From: Pseudonocardia sediminis
GTDB lineage: Bacteria; Actinomycetota; Actinomycetes; Mycobacteriales; Pseudonocardiaceae
NCBI RefSeq assembly: GCF_004217185.1
Contig: NZ_SHKL01000001.1
Location: 3,718,001 to 3,782,000 of the forward strand
Direction of reading: 5' to 3'
DNA length: 64,000 nucleotides
Each line of letters begins with the position of its first letter. Within the stretch, counting starts at the first letter, position 1. This document shows, piece by piece, positions 1 to 9,452 of this stretch. Position numbers and translations under genes: made by a program. The notes beneath the pieces were generated by a model. The model searched no databases, was not told the DNA's origin, and saw nothing but the letters and a program-made list of their open reading frames with translations.

Positions 1-795
1 CGCCGACGGTTCACCGCCGCGGAGCTGGTCGCCATCGCCGACCGCACCGGCGTCACCGTGAACTGGCTGCTGCACGGGCACGACGACGCCCGCACGCACA
101 CGGCCGTCCCCGGCGGGGCGGCCCGCACCGAGAGCGCGGCGAACGAGACCCGCGGGACCCGGGCACGGCGCCGGATCCTGGACGCGGCGTGGGAGCTGAT
201 CGCCGAGAACGGCTACCACCAGGTGCGGACCGCCGACGTGGCCCGCGCGTGCGGCACCAGCCCGGCCACGATCCACTACCACTTCCCGAGCCGCTCGGCC
301 CTGCTCGACGAGGCGTTGCGGCACAACGTCAAGCTCGCGTTCGACCGGCAGGTCGCCGAGCTGGGCGAGGTCGCCGACGCCCACGAGAGGCTGCTGCGCC
401 TGATCGATCTGCAGCTGCCCACCAGCACGCTCCTGCGCCGGGAGTGGTCGATCTGGATCCAGGTGTGGGCCGAGTCCGCGGTCGACCCCGCACGGCGCTC
501 CCTGTACTGGGACGCCTACGACCGCTGGTACCGCAGCGTCGCGATGACGCTGGAGCACGGCGCCCTGGCCGGTGTGTTCGTCCCGGACGCCGAGGTCCTC
601 ACCCGGGCGCTCACCGCTCTGATCGACGGCCTCGGCATCCAGGTCATGGCCGGGACGCCCGGCGCCACGGCCGAGGGTATGCGCGCCACGTTGCGCGAGT
701 TCATCGACCGGAGCGTGCTGCGCCCCGGAGCCACACCCATCGACAGCACCGACAGCACCGACGAGAAGACCCACGAGAAGACGGAGCACGCATGA
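1..795 (+). CDS. XRE-TetR fusion transcriptional regulator, 5' end outside window
   Basis: The open frame runs in from the first base of the window. The residues before the first GTG ([19 protein letters not shown] then NWLLHG) look like the end of a Cro/CI-type helix-turn-helix, so the true start is upstream and position 58 is internal. A linker follows, then a TetR DNA-binding domain ([35 protein letters not shown]) and an all-helical C-terminal ligand domain resembling BetI-type regulators. The stop overlaps the cdhC start (ATGA), so the protein is probably the local regulator of the carnitine genes, sensing carnitine, betaine or a CoA intermediate. The ligand is inference. The C-terminal tail is a low-complexity [17 protein letters not shown]. 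Confidence 0.85.
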   Translation, partial: RRRFTAAELVAIADRTGVTVNWLLHGHDDARTHTAVPGGAARTESAANETRGTRARRRILDAAWELIAENGYHQVRTADVARACGTSPATIHYHFPSRSALLDEALRHNVKLAFDRQVAELGEVADAHERLLRLIDLQLPTSTLLRREWSIWIQVWAESAVDPARRSLYWDAYDRWYRSVAMTLEHGALAGVFVPDAEVLTRALTALIDGLGIQVMAGTPGATAEGMRATLREFIDRSVLRPGATPIDSTDSTDEKTHEKTEHA

Positions 796-1685
796 ACCGT
801 GACGTGATCATCACCTGCGCGGTGACGGGGGCCGGGGACACGGTGGGCAGGAGTCCGCACGTGCCGGTCACCCCGGCCGCGATCGCCTCCGACGCGATCG
901 CCGCCGCGCAGGCGGGCGCCGCCGTCGTGCACATCCACGTGCGCGACGTCGAGACCGGGCAGCCCTCCCGCGCGGTGTCTCTCTACCGCGAGACGGTGTC
1001 GCGCATCCGCGACGCCGGCGTCGACGTGGTGCTGAACCTGACCGCCGGCATGGGCGGTGACCTGGTGATCGACGCCGACGACCCGCTCAAGCCGATCGAC
1101 GGCACCGACCTGGTGAACGCCCTGGAGCGGTTGCCGCACGTGGAGGAGCTGCTCCCCGACATCTGCACCCTGGACTGCGGCTCGCTCAACTTCGGCGAGG
1201 GCAGCCAGCTCTACGTCTCCACCCCGGACATGCTGCGCGTCGGCGCGCGCCGGGTGCAGGAGCTCGGCGTGAAGCCGGAGCTCGAGATCTTCGACACCGG
1301 CCAGCTCTGGTTCGCCTCCACGCTCGTCGAGGAGGGCCTGATCGACGCCCCGCCGCTGTTCCAGCTGTGCATGGGGATCCCCTACGGCGCCCCGGCCGAC
1401 CCGGGCCTGCTCGCCGCCATGGTCAACCTGCTGCCCGCCGGTGCGCAGTTCGCGTCGTTCGCGATCGGGCGCGACCAGATGCCGTGGGTGGCGCAGTCCG
1501 CGCTGCTGGGCGGGCACGTGCGGGTCGGGCTGGAGGACAACCTCTACCTCTCCCGCGGGGTGAAGGCGACCAACGCCCAGCTCGTCGAACGGGCGGTGGA
1601 GATCGTGCGCGGGCTCGGCGCCGACGTCGCGGGGCCGGACCGTGCCCGGCAGATCCTGGGCCTGAAGGAGCGCGCCGGTGTCTGA
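792..1685 (+). CDS. cdhC: 3-dehydrocarnitine cleavage enzyme (BKACE family)
   Basis: A 297-residue beta-keto acid cleavage enzyme (former DUF849). It carries the family zinc motif in VVHIHVRD near residues 45-52, and NLTAG and LEIFDTGQ further on. Family members condense a beta-keto acid with acetyl-CoA. In carnitine catabolism 3-dehydrocarnitine plus acetyl-CoA gives betainyl-CoA and acetoacetate. The order cdhC-cdhA-cdhB matches the known Pseudomonas carnitine operon, which supports this substrate over 3-keto-5-aminohexanoate. The ATG at 792 overlaps the regulator stop, so translation is probably coupled. Cytosolic. Confidence is high for the family and good for the substrate because of the neighbours. 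Confidence 0.88.
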   Translation: MNRDVIITCAVTGAGDTVGRSPHVPVTPAAIASDAIAAAQAGAAVVHIHVRDVETGQPSRAVSLYRETVSRIRDAGVDVVLNLTAGMGGDLVIDADDPLKPIDGTDLVNALERLPHVEELLPDICTLDCGSLNFGEGSQLYVSTPDMLRVGARRVQELGVKPELEIFDTGQLWFASTLVEEGLIDAPPLFQLCMGIPYGAPADPGLLAAMVNLLPAGAQFASFAIGRDQMPWVAQSALLGGHVRVGLEDNLYLSRGVKATNAQLVERAVEIVRGLGADVAGPDRARQILGLKERAGV

Positions 1686-2673
1686 GCCCGTCCACTCCCC
1701 CGGAACCGATCCCGGCGCCGCCGCCGCGGTGGCCGGCATCGAGACCGTGGCCTGCATCGGCGCCGGCGTGATCGGCGGCGGCTGGGTCGCCTACTTCCTG
1801 GCCCGCGGCTACCGGGTCCGGGCCTGGGACCCGGCCCCGGACGCCCACACGAAGCTGCGCCGCACGATCGACGCCGCGTGGCCGGCGCTCACCGAGCTGG
1901 GCCTGGCCCCCGGCGCCGACCCGGACGCGCTGGAGATGGCGCCCACCGCCGCCGACGCCGTCGACGGGGCCGGGTTCGTGCAGGAGAGCGCACCGGAGGA
2001 CCTCGACCTCAAGCGGGCGTTGCTGGCCGAGCTGGCCGCCGCGACCGGCGACGACGTCGTCGTCGCGTCGTCGACCTCGGGGTACCCCATGTCGGACATG
2101 GCGACCGCGGCCGCGGACCCGTCGCGGCTCGTGGTCGGGCACCCGTTCAACCCGCCGTACCTGATCCCGCTGGTCGAGGTCGTCGGCGGGCGGGACACGG
2201 CGCCGTGGGCGGTGTCGCGGGCCGCCGCGTTCTACCGGCACGTCGGCAAGTCGGTGATCGAGATGGACCGGGAGCTGCCCGGGTTCATCGCGAACCGGCT
2301 GCAGGAGGCGATCTGGCGCGAGGCGCTGCACATGGTCGCGCAGGGCGAGGCCACCGTCGAACAGATCGACCTGTCGATCACCGACGGTCCCGGCCTGCGG
2401 TGGCCGGTGCACGGGCCCTGCCTGACGTTCCACCTGGCCGGCGGCGAGGGCGGGATGGGCCACATGCTCGACCACTTCGGACCGTCGCTGAAGTCGCCGT
2501 GGACGCGGCTGGAGGCCCCCGAGCTGACCGGGCGCCTGCGCGACGACATGGTCGCCGGAGCGCACGCCTCGGCCGGCGGGCGCGACATGGCCACCCTGGT
2601 CGCCGAGCGGGACCGGGCCATCATCGCCGTGACCCGCGCGGTGGCCGCAGCCCGCGAGGCCGGTCATGCCTGA
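1678..2673 (+). CDS. cdhA: L-carnitine 3-dehydrogenase
   Basis: A 331-residue protein of the 3-hydroxyacyl-CoA dehydrogenase fold. The N-terminal NAD-binding site [10 protein letters not shown] lies near residues 27-36. Then come the family stretches [29 protein letters not shown] and [20 protein letters not shown]. It oxidises L-carnitine to 3-dehydrocarnitine with NAD. The GTG start overlaps the 3' end of cdhC by 8 bases, and the end overlaps cdhB by 8 bases. In some bacteria the dehydrogenase is fused to a thioesterase domain; here the two are separate genes. An ordinary 3-hydroxybutyryl-CoA dehydrogenase is the alternative, but both neighbours argue for carnitine. Confidence 0.87.
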   Translation: MSEPVHSPGTDPGAAAAVAGIETVACIGAGVIGGGWVAYFLARGYRVRAWDPAPDAHTKLRRTIDAAWPALTELGLAPGADPDALEMAPTAADAVDGAGFVQESAPEDLDLKRALLAELAAATGDDVVVASSTSGYPMSDMATAAADPSRLVVGHPFNPPYLIPLVEVVGGRDTAPWAVSRAAAFYRHVGKSVIEMDRELPGFIANRLQEAIWREALHMVAQGEATVEQIDLSITDGPGLRWPVHGPCLTFHLAGGEGGMGHMLDHFGPSLKSPWTRLEAPELTGRLRDDMVAGAHASAGGRDMATLVAERDRAIIAVTRAVAAAREAGHA

Positions 2674-3136
2674 GCCGACCCAGCCCGGCCTGATCCACAC
2701 CGACACCGTGCGTCCGGAGTGGATCGACTACAACGGGCACCTGTCCGAGCCCTACTACGTGCTCGTGTTCGGCGACGCGACGACGGCGCTGATGGACCGT
2801 GCCGGGATGGGGCCGGGCTACCGATCCGCGACCGGCTGCTCGCTGTACACGCTCGAGGCGCACGTCCGCTACCTGCGCGAGGTGCCGCCGGGCTCCGAGC
2901 TGGAGGTCCGGACCGGGGTGCTCGAGCGCGACGTGAAGCGGGCCCGGCTCTGGCACGAGCTCCACGTCGACGGCCGTCTCTGCGCCACTGAGGAGCTGAT
3001 GACGATGCACGTCGGCGCCGAGGGTGCGACGCCGTTCCCGGACGAGGTCGGCGCCGCGCTGGACGACCTGACGGGACCGGCCCCCGACGAGGCCGGGCGG
3101 GCGATCCGATCGGTGGTGCGCCGGCAACCGAGCTGA
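2666..3136 (+). CDS. cdhB: betainyl-CoA thioesterase, hotdog fold
   Basis: A 156-residue single hotdog domain. The DYNGHLSE motif near residues 21-28 is the 4-hydroxybenzoyl-CoA-thioesterase-type active site, followed by the long helix YYVLVFGDATTALMDRAGMG. In carnitine catabolism it would hydrolyse betainyl-CoA made by the cleavage enzyme, releasing glycine betaine and CoA. The ATG overlaps the end of cdhA. A 52-base gap with a clear ribosome site leads to the transporter genes. Family assignment is firm. The substrate rests on operon context. Confidence 0.85.
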   Translation: MPEPTQPGLIHTDTVRPEWIDYNGHLSEPYYVLVFGDATTALMDRAGMGPGYRSATGCSLYTLEAHVRYLREVPPGSELEVRTGVLERDVKRARLWHELHVDGRLCATEELMTMHVGAEGATPFPDEVGAALDDLTGPAPDEAGRAIRSVVRRQPS

Positions 3137-3188
3137 TCACTCCCCCGTCGCGGCAGTGGAGCCGCGGCACCGACCCAGGAGAGAACAG

Positions 3189-4754
3189 ATGAACAGCCAG
3201 CCCCGTCCCGCTCCACGGATGCTGAGCCGGCGCAGGATGCTCGGCACCCTCGCCGGCCTGTCCGGAGCGGTCCTGCTGGCCGGCTGCGGCACCGGCGCCG
3301 CAGCCCGCGAGGCCGGTGCGCCCCGCCGCGGCGGAGTACTGCGCGTCGGCGTCACCGGCGGCGGCAGCTCGGACACCCTCGACCCGCACACCCCGGCCAC
3401 CAACCCGGACATCGCCCGCACGCTCAACCTCTACGAGCCGCTGCTGCACTGGGACGAGAACTACACGATCAAACCGGCCGTCGCCGAGTCGGTGACCCCC
3501 GCCGACGGGGGCCGGACCTGGGTCGCGACGATCCGGCGCGGCATCCGCTTCCACGACGGCCGCCCGGTCACCCCCGACGACGTGGTCGCCACGTTCCGCC
3601 GGATCCTCGACCCGGCCGACCCGAAGTCCGGCGCGTCCAGCCTGACCATGGTCCGCGACGTGACGGTGGCCGGGGACCGGCAGGTGCGGTTCACGCTGAG
3701 CGAGCCCTCGCCGATCTTCGACCAGTACGTCGCCGAGTACACCTCCGGCATCGTGCCGGCCGACTTCGACGTCGAGCGCCCGATCGGCACCGGGGCGTTC
3801 CGGTTCGACTCGTTCACCGTCGGCCAGCAGAGCGTGTTCCTGCGCAACGAGTACTACTGGCGCCCGGACGAGCCGCACGTCGACCGCCTGGAGCTGATCA
3901 ACTTCGCAGAGGACGACGCCCGGGTCAACGCGCTGCTCTCCGCGCAGGTGGACGCGATCGACCAGGTCCCGCTGGCCCTGACCGGGGTGATGGAGGCCTA
4001 CGACACGGTCCGCGTGCTCACGTCGCCGACCGCGTCCTGGCTGCCGTTCACGATGCGCGTCGACGTCGCCCCGTTCGACGACGTCCGGGTCCGCCAGGCC
4101 CTGCGGCTGATCGCCGGCCGCGCGGAGATGGTCAACCAGGTGCTCAGCGGCCAGGGCGTCACCGCCAACGACCTCTACTCCCGCTTCGACCGGGACTATC
4201 TGCGCTCGGTCCCGAACCGGGAGCAGGACCTGGAACGGGCCCGCGACCTGCTCGCCGCGGCCGGGAAACCGCGGCTGTCGCTGGAGCTGGTCACCTCGCC
4301 GATCCAGGCCGGGACGGTCGAGGCCGCCCAGGTGCTCGCCACCCAGGCCCGCGACGCCGGGGTGGAGATCGGGCTGCGCCGCGTCGACACCTCGACGTTC
4401 TTCTCCGACCAGTACCTGAGCTGGGAGTTCGCCCAGTCGTTCTGGAACACCCGCAACTACCTCCCGCAGGCCGCGTCCAGCTCGATGCCGGAGGCCCCGT
4501 TCAACGAGACGCACTGGACCGACCCGGAGTACGTCGCGCTGATCCGGCGCGCACGGTCGGAGATGGACGCGACCCGGCGGACGGCGATGGTTGCGCAGGC
4601 ACAGCGGATCGAGTATGAGCGCGGCGGCTACCTGATCTGGTCGTTCCCGGACCGGGTCGACGCGACACAGAGCTACGTCGGCGGCCTGGTGCCCAACCGG
4701 ACGGGGCTGTCCCTGTCCGGCTACGAGTTCCGGAAGGCGTGGGTGGGCCAGTGA
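3189..4754 (+). CDS. ABC transporter substrate-binding lipoprotein, peptide/nickel family
   Basis: A 521-residue SBP_bac_5 (DppA/OppA-type) protein. The N-terminus has twin arginines (SRRRMLG, residues 13-19), a hydrophobic stretch and the lipobox LLAGC with Cys33, so it is a probable Tat-exported lipoprotein. Family hallmarks include the DTLDPHTPATNPDIART region, FHDGRPVTPDDVV and IGTGAFRFDSF. Start ATG 3189 follows an AGGAG-type site. It sits in the same transcription unit as the carnitine enzymes, so the ligand may be carnitine, an acyl-carnitine or a related quaternary amine rather than a peptide. That is inference; the family also binds peptides, nickel and sugars. Confidence 0.85.
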   Translation: MNSQPRPAPRMLSRRRMLGTLAGLSGAVLLAGCGTGAAAREAGAPRRGGVLRVGVTGGGSSDTLDPHTPATNPDIARTLNLYEPLLHWDENYTIKPAVAESVTPADGGRTWVATIRRGIRFHDGRPVTPDDVVATFRRILDPADPKSGASSLTMVRDVTVAGDRQVRFTLSEPSPIFDQYVAEYTSGIVPADFDVERPIGTGAFRFDSFTVGQQSVFLRNEYYWRPDEPHVDRLELINFAEDDARVNALLSAQVDAIDQVPLALTGVMEAYDTVRVLTSPTASWLPFTMRVDVAPFDDVRVRQALRLIAGRAEMVNQVLSGQGVTANDLYSRFDRDYLRSVPNREQDLERARDLLAAAGKPRLSLELVTSPIQAGTVEAAQVLATQARDAGVEIGLRRVDTSTFFSDQYLSWEFAQSFWNTRNYLPQAASSSMPEAPFNETHWTDPEYVALIRRARSEMDATRRTAMVAQAQRIEYERGGYLIWSFPDRVDATQSYVGGLVPNRTGLSLSGYEFRKAWVGQ

Positions 4755-5785
4755 GTGACAACGACGCAGTGAGTACGACCGAACAGGTCACGACGCCGGG
4801 CGCGGCGACCTCCCGTGGACCCTCCTTGCTGGTGCGGATGGTGCTGCGCCGGCTCGCGGTGAGCGTGCTCGTGCTGTTGATCGTGTCGGTGCTGGTGTTC
4901 GTGGCCACGCTGCTGCTCCCCGGCGACCCGGCGCGGGCCATCCTCGGCCAGCAGGCCACCCCGGAACGCGTCGCGGCCCTGTCCGAGCGGCTCGGGCTCG
5001 ACCAGCCGGTCTGGCAGCGTTACCTGGACTGGCTCGGCGGCGTGCTCACCGGCGATCTGGGCTTCTCCGCGGCCACCCAGGGCCCGGTGTCGGAGCTGCT
5101 GGCCGGCAAGCTCGTCTCGTCCGGGCTGTTGCTGCTGCTCACCGCCGTGATCAGCACCCCGGTGGCGCTGGCGCTGGGTACCTACTCGGCGGTGCGGCGC
5201 GGCCGTCGCGGCGACTCGGCGGTGTCCGGGGTCAGCCTGGTGCTGGCGGCGCTGCCGGAGTTCGTGATCGGCGTGCTGCTGGTGGTGCTGCTGTCCACCT
5301 CGGTGTTCCGCCTGCTGCCGTCGGTGACGCTGTCCCGCCCGGGCGAGCCGGTCTGGTCCCAGCCCGCCCAGCTGGTGCTGCCGGTGCTGACGCTGGCCCT
5401 GGTGGTGATTCCGTACGTGATCCGGATGACCCGCACGACGCTGTCCGAGGCCCTCGACGGCGGCTTCGTGGAGATGGCGCGGCTCAAGGGGCTGCCCGAG
5501 CGGACGGTCGTGCTGCGCCACGCCGTCCCGCACACCGTAGGCCCGATCGCGCAGGTGCTCGCCATGCAGCTGGCCTGGCTGGCCGGCGGCGTCGTGGTGG
5601 TGGAGTTCCTGTTCCGCTACCCCGGTATCGGGCAGGCCCTGATCGACGCCGTGGCGACCCGTGACGTGCAGGTCGTGCAGGCCATCACGTTGATCATCGC
5701 GGCGTTCTACGTCCTGGTGAACCTCGCCGCGGACATCGTCGGCATCGTCGCCGACCCGCGGATCCGAACCGGAGGGACCCGATGA
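4751..5785 (+). CDS. ABC transporter permease, DppB type
   Basis: A 344-residue inner-membrane permease. It has a cytoplasmic N-terminal tail, a first membrane helix (LAVSVLVLLIVSVLVFVATLL), then the DppB-type lead LPGDPARAILGQQATPE, and five further helices. The EAA-like coupling loop is EMARLKGLPERTVVLRHAVPHT, the contact to the ATPase. I chose GTG 4751 because it makes a GTGA overlap with the binding-protein stop; an in-frame GTG at 4739 lies inside that gene and has no better ribosome site. It forms the import channel with the next gene. Confidence 0.88.
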   Translation: MSDNDAVSTTEQVTTPGAATSRGPSLLVRMVLRRLAVSVLVLLIVSVLVFVATLLLPGDPARAILGQQATPERVAALSERLGLDQPVWQRYLDWLGGVLTGDLGFSAATQGPVSELLAGKLVSSGLLLLLTAVISTPVALALGTYSAVRRGRRGDSAVSGVSLVLAALPEFVIGVLLVVLLSTSVFRLLPSVTLSRPGEPVWSQPAQLVLPVLTLALVVIPYVIRMTRTTLSEALDGGFVEMARLKGLPERTVVLRHAVPHTVGPIAQVLAMQLAWLAGGVVVVEFLFRYPGIGQALIDAVATRDVQVVQAITLIIAAFYVLVNLAADIVGIVADPRIRTGGTR

Positions 5786-6690
5786 GCACCGACACCAAAC
5801 AGGACTCCGTGGACACGCCTCCGCCGGTGGAGACGGCGGCACCGGCCCCGGCGGCCGGGCTGCTGCGCCGCACCTGGCGACGCCGTCAGGTGAAGATCGG
5901 TACCTCGCTGACGCTGGTGGTCGTCGCCGTCGCGCTGCTCGGGCCCGTCCTCGGCCCACTGCTGACCGGCCACGACGTCGGCGACTTCGTGGGCAAGCCG
6001 TTCCGCCCGGACGGCGCGGCCGGCACCGACGACCTGGGGCGCGACGTCCTCACCCGCTTCCTCGCCGGCGGTGGCCCGGTGCTGCTCTACGCACTCGCCG
6101 CGACCGCGATCGGGCTCGTCGGCGGCGCGCTGGCCGGGATGGTCGCCGGTTACAGCGGCGGCCGCCTGGACAGCCTGGTGATGCGCGGCGGGGACGTGCT
6201 CCTGTCGTTCCCGCAGCTCGTGCTCGCTCTCCTGGCGGTGGCCGTCCTCGGCTCGTCGGGCTGGCTCCTGGTGCTCGTCATCGGCATCACGCACATCCCC
6301 CGGGTGGCCCGGGTCGCCCGGCAGGCCACGCTGTCGGTGGCCGGTCAGGACTACGTGCTGGCCGCCCGGATGTACGGGATGCCCCGGCGCCGGATCCTGA
6401 CCACCGAGATCCTGCCGAACATCACCGGCCCGCTGATGGTGGAGCTGGGCCTGCGGCTGACCTACTCGATCGGCTACATCGCCTCGCTGTCGTTCCTCGG
6501 CCTGGGTGTGCAGCCACCGGCCGCGGACTGGGGCCTGCAGATCAACGAGAACCGGATCGCCCTCGTCGTCGCCCCGTGGGGCGTGCTGCTCCCGGTGGCC
6601 GCGATCGCGATCCTGACCGTGGGGACCAACATGATCACCGACGGGCTGGCGCGCGCGTCCGCCGACACGAGCGTGGAGGCGACCGCATGA
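5782..6690 (+). CDS. ABC transporter permease, DppC type
   Basis: A 302-residue partner permease. A hydrophilic N-terminus is followed by a first helix (IGTSLTLVVVAVALLGPVLG), the DppC hallmark GTDDLGRDVLTRFLAGG, and membrane helices with the coupling loop ARMYGMPRRRILTTEILPN. The start is fixed by an ATGA overlap with the upstream permease, with a GGAGGG site about 7 bases before it. The end overlaps the ATPase start in the same way. Confidence 0.88.
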   Translation: MSTDTKQDSVDTPPPVETAAPAPAAGLLRRTWRRRQVKIGTSLTLVVVAVALLGPVLGPLLTGHDVGDFVGKPFRPDGAAGTDDLGRDVLTRFLAGGGPVLLYALAATAIGLVGGALAGMVAGYSGGRLDSLVMRGGDVLLSFPQLVLALLAVAVLGSSGWLLVLVIGITHIPRVARVARQATLSVAGQDYVLAARMYGMPRRRILTTEILPNITGPLMVELGLRLTYSIGYIASLSFLGLGVQPPAADWGLQINENRIALVVAPWGVLLPVAAIAILTVGTNMITDGLARASADTSVEATA

Positions 6691-8312
6691 GCACCACCGA
6701 CACGGTGCACGGCACATCGCCCGCCACGTCGCCGACGCTGCGCTGCACGGACCTTCGGATCGCCACCACCGGCGGCCGCGAGGTCCTGCACGGCGTCGAC
6801 TACGCGATCGCGCCCGGCGAGATCCTGGCCCTGGTCGGCGAGTCCGGGTCCGGCAAGACCACCGCCGCACTCGCCGCGCTGGGCCACTTCCGGGAGGGCC
6901 TGACCTGCACCGGTGGCCGGATCGCCTTCGACGGCCACACCGAGCGGGTCGACGACCTGCTGGCGCTGCCCGCCGCGTCGATCCGCTCGATGCGCGGGCG
7001 CCTGCTCAGCTACGTGCCGCAGGACCCGGCGCTGTCGCTGAACCCGCTGCTGCGGGTGGGCCGGCAGATCGACGAGGTACTGGCCGAGCACACCGCGATG
7101 GACACGACGGAGCGGACCGGGCGGGTCCGTGAGGTGCTCGCCGACGTCGGGCTCCCCGGCGACGACGCGTTCCTGCGCCGCTACCCGCACCAGCTCTCCG
7201 GCGGCCAGCAGCAGCGGGTCGGGATCGCGACGGCGTTCGCCTGCCGCCCGGACCTGGTGGTGCTCGACGAGCCGACGACCGGGCTCGACGTGACGACCCA
7301 GGACCTCGTCCTGGACACCGTCCGGGAGCTGGTGACCCGCTCCCGGACGGCGGCGCTCTACATCACCCACGACCTGGCCGTCGTCGCGCAGCTGGCCGAC
7401 CGGGTCGCGGTGATGTGCGCCGGTGAGGTGGTCGAGACCGGCGAGGTCGCGCAGGTCCTGCACGCCCCGCAGCACTCCTACACCCGCGGCCTGATCGCGG
7501 CGGTGCCCGACCTGCACTCGGCGCCGGAACGCGACGCCCCGGCACCGGCGCCGGACGGGCGGCCGTTGCTGGCGGTGAGCGGGGTGTCCAAGCGCTACGG
7601 GCGCGCCACCGTGCTCGACGGCGTCGACCTGGAGCTCGCGCCCGGTGAGTGCCTGATGCTGCTCGGCGAGTCCGGCTCGGGGAAGACGACGCTGGCCCGC
7701 GGGCTCGCGGGGCTGCTGGAGCTCGACGACGGCTCGGTCGCGCTGCGCGGCGAGGCGCTCGGCTTCGACCGGACGCCGGCCCAGCGGCGCGGCGTGCAGT
7801 ACGTGTTCCAGAGCCCGTTCGCCTCGCTGAACCCGCGCCGGACCATCGGGAGCTCGCTGGAGGTGCCGCTGCGGCGGCTCACCGACCTCGACGCCGGGCA
7901 GCGCCGCGACCGGGTGCACGACATGCTCGGCCAGGTGCGTCTGGACAGCTCGTTCGCCGGGCGCTACCCGGGCGGGCTCTCCGGCGGGGAACGCCAGCGG
8001 GCGGCCATCGCCCGAGCGCTGGTCACCGCACCGGACGTGCTGATCTGCGACGAGGTCACCTCGGCGCTGGACGTGTCGGTGCAGGCCGCGATCCTCGACC
8101 TGCTGGCCGCAGTGCGCCGCGAGCTGGGCACGGCGATGCTGTTCGTGACCCACAACATCGCGCTGGCCCGGCACGTCGCGGACCGGATCGCGGTGCTGCA
8201 CCGGGGACGCATCGTGGAGCAGGGCACCGTCGACGAGGTCCTGGCCCGCCCGCGGCACGACTACACCGTCGAGCTGCTCGAGCACACGCCGACGATGCGG
8301 GTCGGGGCGTGA
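6687..8312 (+). CDS. fused double ABC ATPase, DppD-DppF type
   Basis: A 541-residue protein with two complete nucleotide-binding domains in one chain. The first has Walker A GESGSGKT at residues 51-58, signature LSGGQQQR and Walker B LVVLDEPTTGLD. The second has Walker A GESGSGKT near residue 330, signature LSGGERQR and Walker B VLICDEVTSALD. Such fusions replace separate DppD and DppF subunits and would power the two permeases just upstream. Start ATG 6687 overlaps the permease stop (ATGA), and the end overlaps the hydrolase start (GTGA). The linker between domains is Pro/Ala-rich. Confidence 0.9.
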   Translation: MSTTDTVHGTSPATSPTLRCTDLRIATTGGREVLHGVDYAIAPGEILALVGESGSGKTTAALAALGHFREGLTCTGGRIAFDGHTERVDDLLALPAASIRSMRGRLLSYVPQDPALSLNPLLRVGRQIDEVLAEHTAMDTTERTGRVREVLADVGLPGDDAFLRRYPHQLSGGQQQRVGIATAFACRPDLVVLDEPTTGLDVTTQDLVLDTVRELVTRSRTAALYITHDLAVVAQLADRVAVMCAGEVVETGEVAQVLHAPQHSYTRGLIAAVPDLHSAPERDAPAPAPDGRPLLAVSGVSKRYGRATVLDGVDLELAPGECLMLLGESGSGKTTLARGLAGLLELDDGSVALRGEALGFDRTPAQRRGVQYVFQSPFASLNPRRTIGSSLEVPLRRLTDLDAGQRRDRVHDMLGQVRLDSSFAGRYPGGLSGGERQRAAIARALVTAPDVLICDEVTSALDVSVQAAILDLLAAVRRELGTAMLFVTHNIALARHVADRIAVLHRGRIVEQGTVDEVLARPRHDYTVELLEHTPTMRVGA

Positions 8313-9439
8313 GCGCCGGGGCCGTCCGGACCCCCGCCTGGACCCTCGCGGCCGGGTTCGGACCGGTGGCCGAGGCGTTCGCCGAGGTCCTGGCGGACTC
8401 CCGCGGAGGGGTCGCGTTCAGCGTCGTCCGGCGCGGGGAGCCGCTGGTCGAGCTGTACGGCGGCCTCGCCGACCCCGTCACCGGCCGGCCGTGGGACGCC
8501 GGCACCACCGCCGTGCTGTTCTCCGGCACGAAGGGACTGGCGGCCACGGTGTGCGCGCTGCTCGCCGCGCGCGGGGTGCTCGACCCGGACGCCCCGGTGG
8601 GCCGCTACTGGCCCGAGTTCGCCGTCCGCGGCAAGGAGGCCACGACCGTCGCCCAGGTCCTCGCCCACACCGCGGGCCTGCCCTACGTCGCCGACGACGA
8701 CGTCGACGTCCTCGACACCCGGGCGGGTGCGGCGGCGCTGGCCGGTCAGGCCCCGCTGTGGGAGCCCGGAACGCGGGTCGCCTACCACGCGCTGACGTTC
8801 GGCCACCTCGTCGACGAGCTGGTGCGGCGCACGACCGGCCGCGACACCGCGGCGCTGGTGGCCTCCGAGCTCGCCACGCTGCCCGGGGTGGATGTCGCGC
8901 TGCGGACACCGGACGCCGAGGCCCTGCGGATGGCGCGGATCGTGCGCGAGCCCGGCTACCGGCTGTCCACGTTCCTCACCGACCCGGTGCGGCGGCGCAT
9001 CGTCGAACGCATGTACCGGGTGCTCACCGACGACCCCGAGCTGGTCAACTCCCCCGCCTACCGGACGTCCGGCTCCCCGGCCGGTGGCGGCGTCGGTGGC
9101 GCCGGGTCGATGGCCCGGATCTACGGCCGTCTCGCCGACCGCCGTGATCCCCTGGTCCCGGCGCCCGCGCTGGCCGCCGCGACCCGCACCCGGTCCGAGG
9201 GGATCGACGCCGTCAACGACCGGCCACTGCGGTTCGGGCTCGGCTTCGAGCTGGCCGACCCGATCGGCACCTACGGCCCGGTCGCCGAGGCGTTCGGGCA
9301 CAGCGGCGCGGGCGGCGGGCGCCACGGCGTCTGGCCGGAGCACGAGCTGGGCTTCTCGTTCGTCACCAACGAGATGCGCTCCGAGGACACCGACACCCGC
9401 GCCGCGCGGCTCCTCGACGCACTGCACGGCTGCCTCTGA
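8309..9439 (+). CDS. serine hydrolase of the beta-lactamase/EstB family
   Basis: A 376-residue class-C beta-lactamase-fold enzyme without a signal peptide, so probably cytosolic. The nucleophile motif SGTK (SxxK) lies near residues 71-74, a Tyr motif follows in RVAYHALTFGH, and a late GHSGAGGG fills the third-motif position. EstB-like members are esterases rather than true lactamases. As last gene of the carnitine-transport unit (GTGA overlap with the ATPase), it could free carnitine from imported acyl-carnitine esters. This is inference from context, and a peptidase role is equally compatible with a peptide-type importer. Confidence 0.8.
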   Translation: MSAGAVRTPAWTLAAGFGPVAEAFAEVLADSRGGVAFSVVRRGEPLVELYGGLADPVTGRPWDAGTTAVLFSGTKGLAATVCALLAARGVLDPDAPVGRYWPEFAVRGKEATTVAQVLAHTAGLPYVADDDVDVLDTRAGAAALAGQAPLWEPGTRVAYHALTFGHLVDELVRRTTGRDTAALVASELATLPGVDVALRTPDAEALRMARIVREPGYRLSTFLTDPVRRRIVERMYRVLTDDPELVNSPAYRTSGSPAGGGVGGAGSMARIYGRLADRRDPLVPAPALAAATRTRSEGIDAVNDRPLRFGLGFELADPIGTYGPVAEAFGHSGAGGGRHGVWPEHELGFSFVTNEMRSEDTDTRAARLLDALHGCL

Positions 9440-9452
9440 GGGCGTTCCCGCG

